Source: Brachynemurus nebulosus
Lineage: Eukaryota > Arthropoda > Insecta > Neuroptera > Myrmeleontidae
DNA length: 64,000 nucleotides
Direction: 5' to 3'
Assembly (NCBI GenBank): GCA_035578155.1
Contig: JAPWDM010000014.1
Span: 7,861,001-7,925,000 of the forward strand
The stretch's first letter is position 1; each line of letters opens with the position of its first letter. This document shows, in pieces, positions 59,152-64,000 of the stretch. The position numbers and the translations under genes were made by a program. The notes under the pieces were generated by a model, which worked only from the letters and a program-made list of their open reading frames with translations, had not been told where the DNA came from and searched no databases.

Positions 59152-60877
59152 GGGGAAGTGTGCCTAAGATCGCACCCATTTTGAAAATTGAAATTTTCTC
59201 TGCTATTTTTACTTTTTAATTAGCTCCACTTGTACTTCTGTTTAGGTCTTTTAATGCTTTTGAAGTATTGAATAGTTGCGAATTGATTAAACATGTATAT
59301 AATCTATTTTTTTCTAATTAATAAAAGAACCTGATTTTGGTCGCTTCATGAAATATCGTCTCAGTATCGACCAACAATAGTGGTCAAAATATCGCTCAGT
59401 ACGATATTAGGCTATTACTTTTGTCACAATGTTAAACATGGTTTATGAAATAAAACGTCATTAACAAATGAAATAAAACTAGACGTACAATTTTATATTG
59501 ATATAGTTACTCTGATACCAAAATAACAAAAAGGAAAAGAGACAGAAAATTTTGGTAAGTCTAATTGTGGTGAATTTATTGCATTTGTTTAATGGCGTTA
59601 GTCCAAGTTTAGATAATTTCACCTATACAAATGATATTGTTTATCCTTAAGTAACAAAATTTCATAGAATTCTGAATTACATTAACCCCTTTAGGACTAA
59701 TGACGAGCTTAGCTCGTCATACTAATTTTTAGAAAAAATTCAATTGAAGAGTGTGCATTGTCTTATATCGGTAACTGGAGGCTGTATAGTAAAGAGCGGT
59801 CATATTATAAATAAATTAAGCAAAACCTACCAAACCTTATAGAGATAATATTAAATTTTTTATTTAAAATATTGGAATATACGGCGGTACTAAAAGAGTT
59901 AAAACGTTTAATCATAGACAAATTATATATAATCTTGTATTTTTACTTATTTTACATTTTTAATTAAGCATCTAAACAATAATCACAAATAAATGTTTTG
60001 TAATCTTCCGTTCCCGAACATTGTTTGTGACACCAAATGCGACACTTTGTACAAATGATCCATTTTTCGCCCTTTTTGTCTGTTGAATACGACTAATCAC
60101 AATAGGGACATTCACAGTCATTCTCGCAGTCGTTCTCATCAATTGAAACAATAAGTGTCAGCTACCTTACCATCCAAAACAAACAGTATCATATTGTACA
60201 CTAAACCAATCTTTCACCGTGCCTAATATCGTATAGTGCGATATTATGATTACTGTAGGTGGACGATATTTGGCATATTATGAAAAATAAATATGGCGGA
60301 TATTTCAGCTTGAAATATGTCATAAACTAATATTATAATTATAAAAGTTCGTTAAGTACGTGTTTTTGACACGTACTAAGTAATGTCACCTCAGTGAAAG
60401 TGTTAATTTATGATTTTTTGTTAACTCTGTAGTTGTTAACTCTACAGCCCTCTTGCGTTTATTCAATATGGATGTACAACTCTATAATTATTCAATATGG
60501 ATATACAGCTCTATAATAATGTTTCCCCCACTATGATCACACAACGATATTAATATGTCACCCTTCGATGACATAAAAACATAAACTATATACAATACAG
60601 AGAAGTTACTGTTGTAATTAACAAATAAATGTCACTTACCTCTCATCATACAATTAGATGCATAAGTAACACCTTCAAAATATTTGAAATAAAAAAAATT
60701 TAACAATAGTTTTACAAAAAATGCAAAAGTTACCAATCACGTTCAACACTTGGCCTCGTCTAGCAGCTGCCAGAGGGTAAAGAGTTAGACTGATTGTCAC
60801 CAGGATATAACACTTACCAAAGGCAATATGGTGGTATGCGATATTAGGAAGATGTACGATATTAGGCATACTTCCCC
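59152..60877. mobile_element. TA-flanked element, ends GGGGAAGTGTGCCTAA, 1.7 kb
   Basis: Left GGGGAAGTGTGCCTAAGATC; right, reversed, GGGGAAGTATGCCTAATATC. TA at 59150-59151 and 60878-60879. CGATATTAGGC and GCGATATTA motifs recur inside. A piggyBac-like MITE is nested at 59686. No transposase found, so mariner-like only by ends and target. Confidence 0.75.
59686..59898. mobile_element. piggyBac-like MITE, nested, TTAA target
   Basis: Left CCCCTTTAGGACTAATGACG; right, reversed, CTCTTTTAGTACCGCCG. TTAA lies at 59682-59685 and 59899-59902. A palindrome GACGAGCTTAGCTCGTC follows the left end. Confidence 0.7.
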
Positions 60878-60899
60878 TAATTAAAGTTTATAAATAAAT

Positions 60900-60985
60900 T
60901 TAACCAACCAAGAGTACTTAGTCATTAGTGAACTGGTAGGTCGGGGATTCGACTTCCGTAGCCATCTATCCTGTGAAGGTAACAA
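60900..60985 (+). repeat. Possible tRNA-derived SINE head
   Basis: TAGTCATTAGTGAACTGG resembles a pol III A box region and GGGGATTCGACTTCCG resembles a B box with a T-arm-like stem. No cloverleaf or anticodon arm closes, so it is not a functional tRNA. Confidence 0.25.
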
Positions 60986-61519
60986 TACTGATGTAGGTGG
61001 CATTATAGACAGAGAATTCTAAAAAAGGAACGTAAAATCCATTATTTAAAATTATTGTAGAAACATACAAAAAACTTTATCGATAGAAGTAACGATATAA
61101 AGCTACGGGTTAATATATCTCTGTTATATATTTATATTAGGAATACAACTAATATTACTTCAACAAAACATTCGCCAACTGATGTTCTGTTTAGTATTCT
61201 TGCTATCAATTTCATTGGAATAAATCTTCCTTTATTTTTAAACGAGCTACACAATCTACAAACATTTATATTAACATAAATGTAAAACATTTTGCCTATA
61301 TTAAATAAACACACTGCTCAATAATGTAAAACTTTTATTACCTTTATCCTATTTTTAGTGGTCCGTATTAAAATTGGCAAAACGGAACACTAATGGAATC
61401 AGTTCAGTGTCCGTCACAGGTTATAATGGTCATGAATGTTGAACAGCGTCTATTGAAAACTGACTAGCTACGACACAACGCTGTACCACGTCGACAATTA
61501 CATATAAAGGGTATTAATA

Positions 61520-62170
<651 letters not shown>

Positions 62171-62172
62171 TA

Positions 62173-63020
62173 TTGTCAAAATAGTGTACTAGTTATCATC
62201 GTGTTCATACGGGAATGTTTTATAATAAATAGCGTCGCCAATAATTATTTAAAAAGAAACAGGCGACGTGTGTTGATAGAGTTGATAAATATTTCTATTT
62301 CGTTCCGATAAGCGTAAATAGGCCAAGATAAAGGTACTACCGTTTTGAAATCGAATATTATAGTTTATTTTAGGAATAATATTTGTTACCCAAGAAAAAT
62401 ATTTCGTCTACCTTCATATTATGTGTTATCTCATTTTATTACCTGCATTAAATCCTTGATAATAATTGATAGTTCGGAACACTATTTGCACAAGTACAAT
62501 TTGCACGTGACGATTTGTTTAAAAATGAAAATACGAAAAAAATGTTACAAATATATTTTTATTGTTTGTTAGATAACTGAAAATTTTTTTAGGTAGGTAC
62601 TCGTTCTTATTCTATTTTTCCGTGAACGCTTACACAAAGCAAAAAATTATTCAAAAGTTACAAAAAGGTTTAAAATATTTAATATTTTTTATTTATTGTG
62701 GTAAGGTTTACACACATTTGTCATGTACGAATGAATTTTGAAATAAAAGAAAATTTTTGATAAAATATTTTAAGTATGTAACAATTTAAATACCCACTTT
62801 AATATTTTTTTGTTTGAATTACAAGAGAAGCGAAAATAAAGAGTAACCTCAAAGAAATAAGAATATGAAATTTTCACTATTTTCAAATATAATATTCGAT
62901 TTACTATATTACAATAATAATTAGTATCAATATTTAAAAGTTATTTCATCTATGTTTATGTTCAAAGTTTCATGACTTTATGTGAACAGGTGAGTTTCAC
63001 TTACCGTAAAATGACCCATT
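62173..63020. other. AT-rich intergenic stretch, nothing recognised
   Basis: The 75-codon frame at 62345-62572 has no recognisable motif and typical intergenic composition. No delimited element seen. Confidence 0.5.
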
Positions 63021-63025
63021 TCAGA

Positions 63026-63227
63026 TCAAGCGCCTATACAGGAGGCGGGTCAAGGGGTCATGACCCCCCCCCCCACGAAAATTAAAAATTTATACTAGAT
63101 ATTATTTAAACACCATTTTGGTAAATTTTCCTGCTGACGTTTTTTTTCTTTTGGTTGTGGACCCCCGTGTGGACGTTCCCGCGTGGACCCCCCCTCCCCC
63201 CAATAAGCCCGGCTGTATACGCCACTG
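63026..63227. mobile_element. Short GC-rich MITE-like element
   Basis: CCTATACAGGAGGCGGG at the left is imperfectly matched by CCCGGCTGTATACGCC at the right. A run of C (63065-63075) and CCCCCCCTCCCCCC lie inside. Target duplication uncertain. A separate lone hAT-like end CAGGGCCGGATTTACC begins at 63281. Confidence 0.5.
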
Positions 63228-63419
63228 TTCCACATTTTTGTAGTTTATTAATGTATACAAATCTTATTGTTACGGGACAAACAGGGCCGGATTTACCCTT
63301 GAGAAGGCTTTGGACACTGCTTATGTAGAGGCTCCCGATAAGCCGATAAATAAAATAAAACCGATACATAAAATAAAACTGTAACGCAGTTCGGTACAAG
63401 AAAATTTCCAAAAAACCAC

Positions 63420-64000
63420 GGTCTTTTTCTGACTGTACATAAAAATCAGACTGTAGGGACTCATTATGTTTAATGAATGTACGTCATTAAGAGTCATTGT
63501 AGCGGATATCTTCTGTTTCCGTAAAAATTTTGTAATTATGAGGTTTAATTACTATTAAAATATGATTACAACAACATATGTCTCTTCAGATGTATCAGGT
63601 AAAATATTTAACAATTGAAAGAATGAGAAACAAATGAAAAAGAATTTAACATAATAAATTTTAAAGAGTACATCCTGGTTATAAGCAGAAAAACATCTGA
63701 ATAAAAAAAGCACATAATTAATTTATTATAATTTTTTTTTAATACTGGTACTAAAATATCTTCTACTTTTTAAGCATCCTTGAAAACGTTTACCTACTAG
63801 AAACTTTAAAAAACATATTGGAGCACCTTTTCGCAAATAATTTGAATTTTTTATCAGAATAAATATCTTTTACGTATACCGTATGTCCTAAAGTGAAAGC
63901 AATATTCGAATTATGTGCTAGTGCATTTCTTATATATTTTTTGCACGTTCTCCATGTATGCTTCAAAAGCCATATTGTATGGTGGGTAAAAATTTTAAGA
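63420..64000. other. Window end, nothing recognised
   Basis: AT-rich sequence without an exon, RNA gene or delimited repeat that I can support. Confidence 0.5.

Noticed and set aside
60900..60985. A tRNA gene
   Set aside because: B-box-like and weak A-box-like motifs exist, but no acceptor stem or anticodon arm closes. At best a SINE relic.

Overview
The window is AT-rich, intron-containing animal DNA. It carries three insect-type fatty acyl-CoA reductase (FAR) genes and a very dense load of small DNA transposons and (AT)n microsatellites. The FAR proteins, phase-conserved introns of about 60-130 bp and TTAGG-like interstitial motifs point to an insect nuclear genome. I cannot name the order or species. 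There is no rRNA, CRISPR, operon or prokaryotic feature.

Genes. FAR-A lies on the minus strand (start codon at 16904, stop at 5960, eight exons, 541 aa predicted). FAR-B (39791-45477, nine exons, 502 aa) and FAR-C (47593-52297, nine exons, 514 aa) lie in tandem on the plus strand, divergent from FAR-A. All exon boundaries were built by hand, and intron phase agrees at every homologous junction across the three genes. Each protein has an N-terminal TGxxGF[IL]G nucleotide-binding loop, a YxxxK catalytic pair, a FAR_C-type C-terminal half and a final hydrophobic segment. An extra first exon (31380-31601) has exactly the length and phase of the FAR-B first exon and no downstream exons of its own. 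It is either an alternative first exon of FAR-B or a relic of a fourth copy. A 67-bp relic of the FAR-C start sits just after FAR-B (45705-45771). FARs reduce long-chain acyl-CoA to fatty alcohol, used for waxes, cuticular lipids or pheromone precursors; the substrates here are unknown.

Mobile DNA. A pogo/Tigger element with a deleted transposase (7217-8848) sits in an intron of FAR-A, and a smaller internally deleted sibling lies at 4147-5064. About 25 further non-autonomous elements can be delimited, many with exact target-site duplications: hAT-like (8 bp), PIF/Harbinger-like (TTA), piggyBac-like (TTAA or TTAT) and mariner/pogo-like (TA). Several are nested. Two insertions have an unoccupied duplicate of the target site in the same window (22781-23729 and 124-947). 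A dispersed repeat family carrying a (CA)n/(TA)n core occurs at least seven times and accounts for several of the microsatellites.

Layout: 1-5100 repeats and the short Tigger; 5960-16904 FAR-A, its introns full of mobile elements; 17250-31300 intergenic, almost all repeats; 31380-45477 FAR-B region; 47593-52297 FAR-C; 52300-64000 intergenic, repeats with no convincing gene.
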